From positions 1 through 64,000 of the forward strand of contig JAUQZE010000023.1 in assembly GCA_030587365.1 (NCBI GenBank): DNA of 64,000 nucleotides, given 5' to 3'. A program made the position numbers and the translations under genes. Under the pieces are notes generated by a model. That model ran no database searches, had not been told where the DNA came from, and was given only the letters and a program-made list of their open reading frames with translations. The stretch is from Candidatus Freyarchaeota archaeon. Lineage in GTDB: Archaea > Asgardarchaeota > Jordiarchaeia > Jordiarchaeales > Jordiarchaeaceae. Below are positions 8,355 through 17,215 of the stretch, one piece after another (the stretch's first letter is position 1; each line of letters starts with the position of its first letter).

Positions 8355-9371
8355 TTGATACACGCCTTACTAATTATTACGCCGGATGGTGTAGGACACC
8401 TCGTACATGACGATGGTTTGGGTATCAATTTCACCCTGTTTTCGGGCATGTTGATGGCTTTGAACAAGTTTCTTACTCAGATTTTTGGTAAGGAGCACCT
8501 TTATCGAGAGATAGAACTCGGATTATACACGCTTCTGCTTAAAGAGACTGGTAAGGGTCTTTGGGTCTGCATCTATGATGTGTCTGACAACATGGAAATC
8601 ATGTACTCTAAATTTGATGAATTAGTTAGCTTAATCGAGAAAAATGTGGATTTAGAAAAGGAGCTGAAGGCAACCATCGAGCTGGACGATGTAACAAAGA
8701 AAAGCGTAGAAAAGATTATTAAAACAAAGGTTGTACCTCAGCGGCTTCAATCCTTCATAGATAAAGAGATTAGTTGGCTTTCTGAGGGGCGAATGATAAA
8801 CATTATTCTTCAGAACGTCTATCTGGTTTCTTTGGAGGGAGGCGTATCTGCTAGCTGGGAAAAGGAAGCCAAACCAGATCTCAGCATTCGTTACGCTTGT
8901 TTAAATATGCTTAAAAGCGTGCCCAATAAATCGAATTTAAAGCTGGAGTTTTCCAGCAGCCATGAGGCGGGGTCCGAAGAATGGCGTTTCAGAAGAATTG
9001 GGGATAGCGAGTTTTTCCTCTTCATAAGGGCAATCATGAACGAGGGTTCAAGAGCCCTTTTCGAGATTCTAATTGACCGAATCGTCCTCGGTTTAGTGGA
9101 TACACTGAAAAAGAAAGGCTCAGCTAAACCAATCACGGAGACCAGTGCCCTGCTTCCTCCCCAGAAGCCCCTAGCGATTCTAAGAGAAAGAAGAGAGGTT
9201 GCCTCCAAGAAATGGGATGAGCTTCCAAAGGACGAGGAACTATTAAGCAGTCTAGAAACACTTGTCCAGAAAGTGTCCAAAAGAATCAAAGCCCTCTCCA
9301 CAGCCGACGAAGAACTCAAAGAACAAGAAGAGGAAACAAAAAGAAGAAAAGCAAAGGAAAAACAGAAGTAG
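8355..9371 (+). CDS. Longin-like domain protein with C-terminal coiled coil
   Basis: 338 residues. The N-terminal 115 residues resemble a longin/roadblock-type sensor domain: a strand IHALLIITPDG directly at the start, a long amphipathic helix around FSGMLMALNKFLTQIFG, and a strand TLLLKETGKGLWVCIYD. The C-terminal 70 residues are charged and coiled-coil (ETLVQKVSKRIKALSTADEE), ending in a Lys-rich tail. TTG at 8355 is the likely start, since a TATA-like TTTTTATCC lies about 40 bases upstream and no later start keeps the first strand. It is transcribed divergently from the small GTPase, 120 bases apart, which suggests shared control. Confidence 0.5.
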   Translation: MIHALLIITPDGVGHLVHDDGLGINFTLFSGMLMALNKFLTQIFGKEHLYREIELGLYTLLLKETGKGLWVCIYDVSDNMEIMYSKFDELVSLIEKNVDLEKELKATIELDDVTKKSVEKIIKTKVVPQRLQSFIDKEISWLSEGRMINIILQNVYLVSLEGGVSASWEKEAKPDLSIRYACLNMLKSVPNKSNLKLEFSSSHEAGSEEWRFRRIGDSEFFLFIRAIMNEGSRALFEILIDRIVLGLVDTLKKKGSAKPITETSALLPPQKPLAILRERREVASKKWDELPKDEELLSSLETLVQKVSKRIKALSTADEELKEQEEETKRRKAKEKQK

Positions 9372-9644
9372 AATACATGCAAAAAACGTAATAAGAATAA
9401 AACACCATTTGTTTTAATAACCCGAATTCAAGGAGAAAACTACAAATTTCCTTCCCCTTCCACTTCAACTAATCCGGTTAACTTCCCCATTCCCGCACTA
9501 CAACCAATTCAAAGCCAGGTTAAAGTACATCTGTGAAATTGCGGGCAAAGAAAGAAATTTATCATTCGGCTTCCAGATATGTTGTTAAGGTTGTGTTGTG
9601 TAAAATTCTGCAACGCCTCCCTTCTTGCACTAGAGAGTGATTAA

Positions 9645-12600
9645 ATGAGCAGTAGCAAACGGCTTCCTTTTACTCAGGGTGTCGAGATAGAGCTTCAGAT
9701 TGTAGACCAGAGTGGTGCCCTTCTTCAGGGTCAGCGTCTCATAAAGATTTGGGATCAGCTACTTAAACGTGCGGGAGCTGTTTTGCAGAAAACTGTTCTT
9801 GAAGGTGCTCCCAGCATCGTGAGGGAAAGGCTTGTTCGTGTGGGGCGTGTGGAGAAGGAACGCCAGGGAAGGAGATTGCCCTACATTACCGTAAGCTACC
9901 GGATGCCTGGCGGTAAGCCCATTGAGATTTATTCTTTCGGCCCAGATCCGAACATAAGTCAGGTTACTTGGATTCTAGAGCTTGTAACCCCACCCTGTGA
10001 GACAATGGAAGAGTTGGGATGGTGGATAAAGTCTCTTTACCGGGTTGCACTGGATTCCCTGCCCAGTGGGTTTGGAATTATATCCATTGGTTTTAACCCC
10101 AAGGAAGCCGAGTACCGCAGTGGAGTTACCTTCGGCGACCACTACCATATTGGTCTACCTGACACCAGAAATAGACTTGCTGCATATAATCTTTTGCGGT
10201 GTTTTATCCCCCACCTCATTGCACTCTCTGTAGACTCCCCGTTTATAAATGAGGCACCTACGGGAAATGTTAAGATTAAGAAGGCCCCTAAGGTTTTCGT
10301 TCTGAGTCAGAATAGTGTGAGAAGCCTTAGGCTGAGTTTTAACAAGGGGCAGATGGGACCCGTAGACAAGGATCACTATATCCCGTACCTTGAGAGATTC
10401 GACAGAAAGCTTTTTGACAGGGTTGTAAACCGGGAGGCTCCCGATGACAAGTTTGTTGACATGTGGCCGTTTACCGACTATGGAACAATTGAGATGAGAG
10501 TTTTTGACACCCAGTTTAGTGTTGCACGCAGACTCGCTCTCATTGCAATTATCCAAGCCCTCGCATACAAGGCCACAAAGCTTGTTAAGTCTGGTCAGAA
10601 GCTGCCAGCTGTGAAATCCGACGTTCTGGTGGACACCCGGGAAAAGGCTGTTGAATTTGGTCTCTTTGGCAAGTTCTTCGCAGACGAGAGTCTGAGCGGT
10701 TCAGACAAGCAGTTTGCCAAATACTATAATTCTGATCCCGATTCTGGGAAGCCAAACATGAAGCTTTTTGAAGCTGTTCAAAGTATGCTTAGCTTTATTC
10801 AGAACGAGGTTGAGGAGCTAGGTTTTCAGGAGTACCTGAAGCCTGTTTTAACCTCTGTTATGGGAACCCGCCAACTGGAGCCCCCCTGCTCCCCCGCGGA
10901 CTATCTCCTCTACCTCTACCAGTCTTCAGGCGGCGACTTTGCGCGGGTTACTTCAAACCTTATCAAGATAACCGAAGATTTTTGCACAAACCTTACAGAA
11001 GACCCAGTAACCAAGCTCTTCGGAATCCCCGAGGTAACCGCCAGGGCGGCTGTTGCTGAGCGTGTACCCACCGCTGCACCCGCCGCCGCTAAGCGTGCTC
11101 GTACAGTTGCGCCTGTCGCCGCTGCTCCTGCTCTTGCTCCTACTCTCTCTGTTAGGGGTTCCGGCTCCGTGGAGTCGAAGCTGATAGTTGCTGAGCAAAG
11201 GATTCCCTTCCAGCTGAGTCTTACATCAAATAGCAACTCTGAAACACGAGTCACAGTTCTGGGAAAGGTTTTATCCAGAGACGGTGGGGAGGAGTCTGTT
11301 GTTAGCACGGCAGTAAAGGACGTTTTACTTAAGCCGGGTAAAGAGTCGATATTTGGTGGAACCGCCATCCCTCTTGTAGTGCCCTTTGGTGCCTTCTCCA
11401 AGACTAAGACCTGCCTTCTCCAATTTACTGTGCGTGACAAGAATAAAAACGAATTAGCCGAAATAAAGACCAATGTCTTCAAGGTAATTGCCACACCTAA
11501 CATCGTAGTTAAGACTTCCCCAGTCCCCAAAAAGGTCGATGAAGGGGAAAGTTACGATATAAACATTCAAGTAGCAAACAACACTCCCCAGTTCGCTGGA
11601 AGGTACCAGTTGCGTATTTACCGAAGACTGCCGAGTGGAGCTTCAAAACTTGAGCTAGAAAAGAATCTAACCAGCCTCACGACAGGAAACATCCCTTACA
11701 AGCTAAAAGTAACAAGTGAAATCGCAAAGGAAGCTTATCTGAAAATAAGAGCCCAGGTTCTCTACAAGGGAAAGGTAGTAGGTGAACATGAAACACCGAA
11801 CATGTCAATCATCCCGACAGAGGAACCAGAACCAGAACCACAGAAACCAGAAATTAAAGTAATAACAAAACTCCCCACACAAACCCAACCTCAGCAAGTA
11901 ACCCAAAGGGTAAAACCACAGCCAAGTGTGAAAACCCCACCCCAAAGAACACCTCAGAGAACACAGCCCAAAGCACGTCCTCAACCGCAGATGCGACCAC
12001 AATCAAGTGTGAAAACCCTACCCCAGAAAATCCCCCAACGAGTACAGCCCAAACTACGCCCTCAACCGCAGATGCGACCCCAGTCAAGTGTGAAAACCTT
12101 ACCTCAAAGAATACCTCAGAGAACACAGCCCAAAGCACGTCCTCAACCACAGATGCGACCACAGTCTCAAAAAGTTAGGCAAGGTGTCAAGGCAAAGCCC
12201 AAGTCTCCCCTAAAGTTGAAGGCAGTTACGCCCACAGTGAAGCCTACATCTTATAGGGGGGTGAAAGCGGGGAAGAGGGGCGTTAAGCCAGCGGTTTCCG
12301 CAGGAGTTTCAAGGAGGGCAGCCGCCAAGAAGGAAACATTCACTGCGAAGCCTACCGTGGAGCGAATTGTGAAACCCGTGCCTAGAGTTTCTGAGAGGTG
12401 GGAACCGCCTGCTAAGAGCACATCGAAGGCGGCGGAAGCGACTAGTGTTGCAAGTACCCCGGTGGCCAGTAGGCCTGTGGCTGCGAAAAGAGTGAGGGAG
12501 TCGAAGGCTGTAGAGGTTTCAGTTACTGAGCCGCCGAAGGTTTCTCTCTACGTTCATTCCAGAGAGAAAGAATTGGTTCTTGATTCTTACTGCGATTTTG

Positions 12601-13871
12601 ATATCGAGGTCAAGAATCTTAATCCAGATATGGCGGGAGTTTACTGGTTGAATATTTACTACTGCCCCGTGAATGCGGATGAAGTTCTCGTAGACCACAA
12701 CATGTTCAGGTTATCAGACAAAAAGAAAATAAATTACAGATTCAAGATGAAAGATCTCCCGAAGTCTAGAAGATTTAAGCTCAGGGCTGAGGTTCTCTAC
12801 CAAGGAATAGTTATAGAAAAGCTTGACTCAGGAGAGATTCTCGTAAAGTCGCCTAACATAAACAAAATATTGAAGCTCCTTGGAATTCTTAACGTTCCCC
12901 CAAGTACAATGTCTGGAGTTAGAATTGTCCCCTTCCTCGAGATTGATGTTAACTACATGCTTGACCCTGTAACTCTTTTCATTAACCTTGCGGTTTCCTC
13001 TGAAAAGATAGATATTCAGAAAGAAGTTTACTCCCACACTATCGGAGAGGATGGAACCTATCTACTACCGCTGCCAATGAGAATCAGGGACATTCCCCCA
13101 GACGTGAAAAAGGCTTCTCTGGAAGTCAGCCTAAGTGTAGGAGATATAAAAATCGGCTCAAAGGAAACATCTTTCCAAGCAATTAAACAAAAGTCTCTTA
13201 TTGACGTTACTCCACCCCTCCTGCAGGGAGGTGTTAAAGCAGGGGAAGCTGTCAAACATTTACTCAGAGTTAGAAACAACTCGGAGAGAAACCTCTCGGT
13301 AGATGTGGATTTCACCCTTTTACCCCTAAATTCGAAAAAGAAGTCTGTCGGAAGTACTCGTTTAAAGCTAACGCCCGGAGAGCAGGGCCAGATAGAGGAT
13401 ATCTTTACTCCACCTCTTTACACCACCGGTAGAGAGTGCTTCCTTATTGCAAGACTTTCATACAATTTGGAAAAAGGCAAGGCTGAGGAGTGGATAGCTT
13501 CTCCAAAATTTCAAGTTCTCCAACCACAAATCGCCCCCCTGGAAGTTAAAATTAAGGGTTCACCCAGTATTCCCAGCATTGTGAATAGCGGTGAGAAAGT
13601 TAACTTCTATGTGGCGGTAAAGCAAAACTATAAGGGTGAGAATCTCAAGCTAAACGTTTACGCTATCAGTCAAGAGGGAGAAGTGAAAATCGCAGGCATA
13701 AACATTAAGCAGAAAAAAGAAACGGAGATTTACGGTTCCTACTCTTGGAAAATTCCAGAGATTCCATACCGTACCAGATATCTCCTGGACGTAAGGATGA
13801 CTGAGGATGGTCAGCCTGTTCTTGACCGATTAATAAAAAAAGAGAAAGGGGAGATAATAGCCGTACCTTAA
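9645..13871 (+). CDS. Giant fusion: GCS2 glutamate-cysteine-ligase-like domain, Ig-like domains and Pro/Gln repeats
   Basis: 1408 residues. Residues 1-450 resemble the GCS2/carboxylate-amine ligase family (ATP-dependent amide bond formation): TQGVEIELQIVD at residue 9 matches the GxExE start motif, followed by WILELVTPPCETMEEL and FGDHYHIGLPD (about residue 166). An Ala/Pro-rich linker (470-500) leads to two Ig-like beta domains (about 505-740), then a basic Pro/Gln/Lys-rich region (740-960) containing three 27-residue repeats, then about four more Ig-like beta domains to the end. No signal peptide or membrane segment is seen, so it appears cytosolic. The start ATG has GAGAGTGAT upstream. It converges with, and overlaps by four bases, the Cdc48N-vWA gene. 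Substrate is unknown. Confidence 0.7.
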   Translation: MSSSKRLPFTQGVEIELQIVDQSGALLQGQRLIKIWDQLLKRAGAVLQKTVLEGAPSIVRERLVRVGRVEKERQGRRLPYITVSYRMPGGKPIEIYSFGPDPNISQVTWILELVTPPCETMEELGWWIKSLYRVALDSLPSGFGIISIGFNPKEAEYRSGVTFGDHYHIGLPDTRNRLAAYNLLRCFIPHLIALSVDSPFINEAPTGNVKIKKAPKVFVLSQNSVRSLRLSFNKGQMGPVDKDHYIPYLERFDRKLFDRVVNREAPDDKFVDMWPFTDYGTIEMRVFDTQFSVARRLALIAIIQALAYKATKLVKSGQKLPAVKSDVLVDTREKAVEFGLFGKFFADESLSGSDKQFAKYYNSDPDSGKPNMKLFEAVQSMLSFIQNEVEELGFQEYLKPVLTSVMGTRQLEPPCSPADYLLYLYQSSGGDFARVTSNLIKITEDFCTNLTEDPVTKLFGIPEVTARAAVAERVPTAAPAAAKRARTVAPVAAAPALAPTLSVRGSGSVESKLIVAEQRIPFQLSLTSNSNSETRVTVLGKVLSRDGGEESVVSTAVKDVLLKPGKESIFGGTAIPLVVPFGAFSKTKTCLLQFTVRDKNKNELAEIKTNVFKVIATPNIVVKTSPVPKKVDEGESYDINIQVANNTPQFAGRYQLRIYRRLPSGASKLELEKNLTSLTTGNIPYKLKVTSEIAKEAYLKIRAQVLYKGKVVGEHETPNMSIIPTEEPEPEPQKPEIKVITKLPTQTQPQQVTQRVKPQPSVKTPPQRTPQRTQPKARPQPQMRPQSSVKTLPQKIPQRVQPKLRPQPQMRPQSSVKTLPQRIPQRTQPKARPQPQMRPQSQKVRQGVKAKPKSPLKLKAVTPTVKPTSYRGVKAGKRGVKPAVSAGVSRRAAAKKETFTAKPTVERIVKPVPRVSERWEPPAKSTSKAAEATSVASTPVASRPVAAKRVRESKAVEVSVTEPPKVSLYVHSREKELVLDSYCDFDIEVKNLNPDMAGVYWLNIYYCPVNADEVLVDHNMFRLSDKKKINYRFKMKDLPKSRRFKLRAEVLYQGIVIEKLDSGEILVKSPNINKILKLLGILNVPPSTMSGVRIVPFLEIDVNYMLDPVTLFINLAVSSEKIDIQKEVYSHTIGEDGTYLLPLPMRIRDIPPDVKKASLEVSLSVGDIKIGSKETSFQAIKQKSLIDVTPPLLQGGVKAGEAVKHLLRVRNNSERNLSVDVDFTLLPLNSKKKSVGSTRLKLTPGEQGQIEDIFTPPLYTTGRECFLIARLSYNLEKGKAEEWIASPKFQVLQPQIAPLEVKIKGSPSIPSIVNSGEKVNFYVAVKQNYKGENLKLNVYAISQEGEVKIAGINIKQKKETEIYGSYSWKIPEIPYRTRYLLDVRMTEDGQPVLDRLIKKEKGEIIAVP
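11919..12161 (+). repeat. Three in-frame 81-base repeats (27 residues each)
   Basis: Inside the giant fusion gene three consecutive copies of a 27-residue unit occur, each with SVKT, QPK and RPQPQMRP at fixed positions. The unit is rich in Pro, Gln, Arg and Lys and should be an extended, flexible basic linker. DNA copies are close to identical, so the array is young. Confidence 0.85.
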
Positions 13872-15205
13872 GCGGCACCCTCTTCTTCTTCTGCCACAAA
13901 AGTTGAAGGAGTGGTTTTAACAGCGATGGCAAACCTTTGAGCAAGAGTATCGTACCATTTCCAAAGCTGACCAAAGTCGCTAGCCCTAAGGAACTCGCCT
14001 CTGCCCAGCTCTGCCATTTTTTGCATTAGTTGAACGTCTGCTTCTCCCAGTCCTACGCAGTAAAGCACCCAGCCGGGCTGCCCCGACATGAACTTCTTTA
14101 TTGCGGGTATGGGGTTTACGGGTATCCCTTGTCCCGAGTCTCCCTTATTGGGCATTCCGTCGCTGAGCAGTACAAACATCACGGGTGATGGCTGACCGGT
14201 TTTCGGGTTTGATGGAAATCCTGGCGCGATTTCTGAGGCTAATTTGAGCGCTCCACTCATGTACGTTAGTCCGCTTCCTTCTTTACATTTTTCTATTATG
14301 TAATTCGCTATGGTTTCAAGTCCAATGTCTTTGCTCTCACCGGTACACTTTATTACTGTGCTTACGTTTCCATCGGCGTCCGTTACTCTTAGAGACTCAG
14401 CTCCATCTGCGAAGGTTATAACCTGGACGTTTTCGCCCCATCCTCTACCTATTTTGAGTGAAAGGTAAAGAAGCGTTGCTAATGCCGCACTCTTTATTCT
14501 ACTCACCATGGCTCCTTCTTCCATAGTGATCACGAAGTCTTTCAGTTGAGGGGTTTCCTTAAGCCCTCTTCTAAGCCCTTCAACCGCACCATCAGCGTTT
14601 ATAACCCGCATATCCTGCTTCTGCATACTTCCAGAAACATCTATCATAAGAACAGCGTTAAAGGTCATGTCCACCGCGGGAACAATCTCAAAAGTCACTT
14701 CTCTCCCTGTAGGATCGATTATAGCCACGTCCTCCGTGTATAGTTCGGGGGTTGTCTTCTGTATTTTGAGCTTGATGTGGTCGACCTCCGCATCTCTCCA
14801 GTCTATCTCCAGATTCCGGTATATTGGTCTCTTCATTAGAAGACGGGCGAGGTCGTCAACATGGTCGGCAACCCAGACCACAACTTCCTCCGTCGGTTGA
14901 CCAGCCATAGGCTCCACACCGATTTGAACATTAGTAACTCCGCCTACCGCTTCCTTCCTCTTCACGGTAACATTGTCCCCTTCTGAAACGTTTGCAGAGT
15001 TAAGAACCGAACCATCCACCATTATGTAACCAGCGGCACAGTCATTACTCGCAATAACCTGAGCAGCACCCCAATCCTCGTACTGGTTGATAAAAACTAC
15101 GACATCGAAGTCATCAGCACCAATGTTCTGCATATCATTCTTATTCATGAAAGCTCTTCCTTCAGCAGATCCAGCGTTAATAACTTCAACCTTTATCATT
15201 GACAT
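13868..15205 (-). CDS. Cdc48 N-domain fused to von Willebrand A domain
   Basis: 445 residues. Residues about 1-125 look like the substrate-recruiting N-domain of Cdc48/p97-type ATPases: a double-psi barrel region (EGRAFMNKNDMQNIGADDF, GYIMVDGSVLNSANVSEGD) and a following small barrel ending with ARLLMKRPI. Residues about 190-430 form a vWA domain with the MIDAS motif DVSGSM, MSGALKLA, and LLSDGMPNKGDSG. No ATPase domain is present. A start at 15205 (MSMIKVEV) is preferred over ATG 15223 because AGGTGAT sits seven bases before it. It may act as an adaptor or scaffold; partner unknown. The gene converges on the GCS2-Ig fusion gene. Confidence 0.75.
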   Translation of the reverse strand: MSMIKVEVINAGSAEGRAFMNKNDMQNIGADDFDVVVFINQYEDWGAAQVIASNDCAAGYIMVDGSVLNSANVSEGDNVTVKRKEAVGGVTNVQIGVEPMAGQPTEEVVVWVADHVDDLARLLMKRPIYRNLEIDWRDAEVDHIKLKIQKTTPELYTEDVAIIDPTGREVTFEIVPAVDMTFNAVLMIDVSGSMQKQDMRVINADGAVEGLRRGLKETPQLKDFVITMEEGAMVSRIKSAALATLLYLSLKIGRGWGENVQVITFADGAESLRVTDADGNVSTVIKCTGESKDIGLETIANYIIEKCKEGSGLTYMSGALKLASEIAPGFPSNPKTGQPSPVMFVLLSDGMPNKGDSGQGIPVNPIPAIKKFMSGQPGWVLYCVGLGEADVQLMQKMAELGRGEFLRASDFGQLWKWYDTLAQRFAIAVKTTPSTFVAEEEEGAA

Positions 15206-15761
15206 TTTAAAATCACCTATCACTTAATCTTTCAAAAGTGAAGCATATTAAGTTTACCCTAAAACGACTCAAGCCATGGAGGTTTGTTTAACTCAAGAAA
15301 GATTTTTGTAATTCTACACCATTTTAAATGTTGCTTGTATAGACTTTTTAGTTTAGGATCTTTTGTGTTGTGTATTTTTTCGTCTTTCTTAAAAGTTCGT
15401 ACCTTTATAAAATCTTGTTCGACGAATTGAACTATTCCATAACTCTTGAAAGATTAGATTTTCTTCAAACTCCTCCTTATTATATGTAGACATCTTACCA
15501 GACGTTGATTTAGCAACATTTCCTGCTTCACTAGCCGGGGCGACGCGTGCTCGGAAAGAGTGGAAACCATCTTCGAAACACCTCCTGGGGAGGGTGCAGC
15601 AAGGTTTAGGGCGGGTGAATAACTCAGGCAACCTAAACACATTTAAAAACCGTTTCACGCCAACTTAGTCCAACCAAAAATAGAAATCATTAACAAAAAC
15701 ATCGAAGAGACGAATAGTTTCCCAGTGCAAAGTTATCAGAATAAATTAAATAAAAGACTTC
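15206..15761. other. Intergenic stretch with a GC-rich, possibly structured segment
   Basis: The left third is AT-rich promoter sequence of the vWA gene. Bases about 15485-15640 are clearly GC-richer than other spacers and contain short complementary stretches such as CACCTCC and GGAGGGTG (15582-15602). On the minus strand a TATA-like element (TTTTTAAAT near 15650) would start a transcript through it. Frames on the minus strand here lack convincing protein character. It may be an RNA gene of unknown type. Confidence 0.3.
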
Positions 15762-17078
15762 TTAATCTCCAATTTGAAGTGATTCATTATAGTAATGGTC
15801 TGCCTGAATGGTATACATTGGTCTTCTCCATTGACTAAGGTCTTCTTTAATTATTCTTCCTTCTATAATTACTTTATCACCTATCCTGAAACAGCCTGCT
15901 TTGTCAGAGCGAACTAGAATTTCGTCGGGAATTCCTTTAATTCCAATATTTTCTTCTAATCTCATAGCAAAATAAGTTCCAGCAAAACTCAAACTTCTTT
16001 TACTAACACCTGTTCTTGATTCTCTTGTTACTAAGCCTCGAATCATACCTTCATATAATGCTTCTTTGTGATCTGTAAATCTTTCATCACCGATCTGTAG
16101 TGACTCATTATAGAAATGATCCGCCTTAATTACATACATTGGTCTTCTCCATCGACTAAGATCTTCTTTAACTACTCTTCCTTGTAGAATTACTTCATCA
16201 CCCATCCCGGAATAACCAAATATCCCTGAATAACCAAATTTGGAAGTTTGAACAAGAATTCCACTAGGAATTTCTTTAATTCCAATTTTTTCTTCTAATT
16301 TCATGGCAAAATAAGTTCCAACAAAACCCTCCGCAATAGGAACCTTTATTATTGATTCTTTCGTTACTGAGCCTCGAATCGTACCTTCATATAATACTTG
16401 TTCTCTCTCCATTAATCCTTCATCCCCGGTCTGAAGCGATTCGTTATAGTAATGGTTTGCTTCAAGCGTATAATCTGGCCTACCCCAATGTTTAAGATTC
16501 TTTTTAACTATTCTTCCTTCTATAATTACTTTATCACCTATCCCGAAATAACCTGCTTTGTCAGAGCGAACTAGAATTTCGTCGGGAATTCCTTTAATTC
16601 CAATATTTTCTTCTAATCTCATAGCAAAATAAGTTCCAGCAAAACCCCAACCACTACGAACCTTTATTATTGATTTTTTCGTTACTGAGCCTCGAATCGT
16701 ACCTTCATATAATACTTGTTTTCTCTCCAAAAATTGCCCATCGCCAATTTGAAGTGATTCATTATAGAAGTGGTCCGCAAGAATGACGTACAATGGTCTA
16801 TTCCATCGTTTAAGATTTATTTTAAATATTGTTCCTTGTAAAGTTATCTCATCGCCTATCCCGAAATAACCGAACTTGGAAGTCTGAACTAGAATTTCCT
16901 CAGGAACGCCTTCAAAACCTTCTTCTAATTTCATGACAAAATAAGCTTCAGCAGGGCCGTAAAAATTTGGAGCGAACATATTTGAGTTTGAAGTTTCCCC
17001 CAATTTGGCTTGAAGTATCCCTGAGTCTCCTGTCACTAAACCTCGAAAAGTACCTTCATATGATACCTGTTTTGCCAT
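15762..17078 (-). CDS. Tandem OB-like repeat protein (4 repeats)
   Basis: 438 residues made only of four ~108-residue repeats, each starting with a YEGT.RG.VT strand, passing FAMRLEENIG and GIPDEILVRS, then the GYFGIGDKVIIEGRIVK block, and closing with RPMYVIKADHFYNESLQIGD. The alternation of short strands with a basic GDxVxLxGxI strand is what an OB-fold would give; this is inference. Repeats 2 and 4 are close to identical at DNA level. Repeat 3 has a small internal duplication (FGYSGI/FGYSGM). GGGAGGA precedes the ATG. It is one of four related genes in this window and carries no zinc ribbon. No signal peptide. Function unknown, possibly nucleic-acid or nucleotide binding. Confidence 0.8.
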   Translation of the reverse strand: MAKQVSYEGTFRGLVTGDSGILQAKLGETSNSNMFAPNFYGPAEAYFVMKLEEGFEGVPEEILVQTSKFGYFGIGDEITLQGTIFKINLKRWNRPLYVILADHFYNESLQIGDGQFLERKQVLYEGTIRGSVTKKSIIKVRSGWGFAGTYFAMRLEENIGIKGIPDEILVRSDKAGYFGIGDKVIIEGRIVKKNLKHWGRPDYTLEANHYYNESLQTGDEGLMEREQVLYEGTIRGSVTKESIIKVPIAEGFVGTYFAMKLEEKIGIKEIPSGILVQTSKFGYSGIFGYSGMGDEVILQGRVVKEDLSRWRRPMYVIKADHFYNESLQIGDERFTDHKEALYEGMIRGLVTRESRTGVSKRSLSFAGTYFAMRLEENIGIKGIPDEILVRSDKAGCFRIGDKVIIEGRIIKEDLSQWRRPMYTIQADHYYNESLQIGD

Positions 17079-17215
17079 TTCAAGTGAATCCTCCCTTTAT
17101 TTTTTCCCAATAAATCTTGATCATTTATTCCTAGAATAAAAGGAATATTTGATAACGCTATGAATAATTTAATCTTTTCATTAATCACAAGTCATCCTTA
17201 AATCCAGCCTTTTTT
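17079..17215 (-). repeat. Upstream region shared with the gene at 32087-32404
   Basis: About 137 bases here and at 32405-32545 align almost throughout, sharing runs such as CCCAATAAATCTTGA, AGAATAAAAGGAAT and TTAATCACAAGT. The similarity continues into both genes, so promoter and coding sequence were duplicated together. Confidence 0.8.

Noticed and set aside
8891..9382. 163-codon minus-strand frame
   Set aside because: It is the shadow of the charged coiled-coil end of the longin-like gene.
15389..15658. Minus-strand frames of 62 and 89 codons
   Set aside because: They differ only by frame over the same GC-rich segment and have poor amino-acid composition, so an RNA or spacer is more likely.
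15762..17078. Repetitive DNA that might be a CRISPR or satellite array
   Set aside because: The repeats are about 320 bases long and translate into one continuous protein with a conserved unit.
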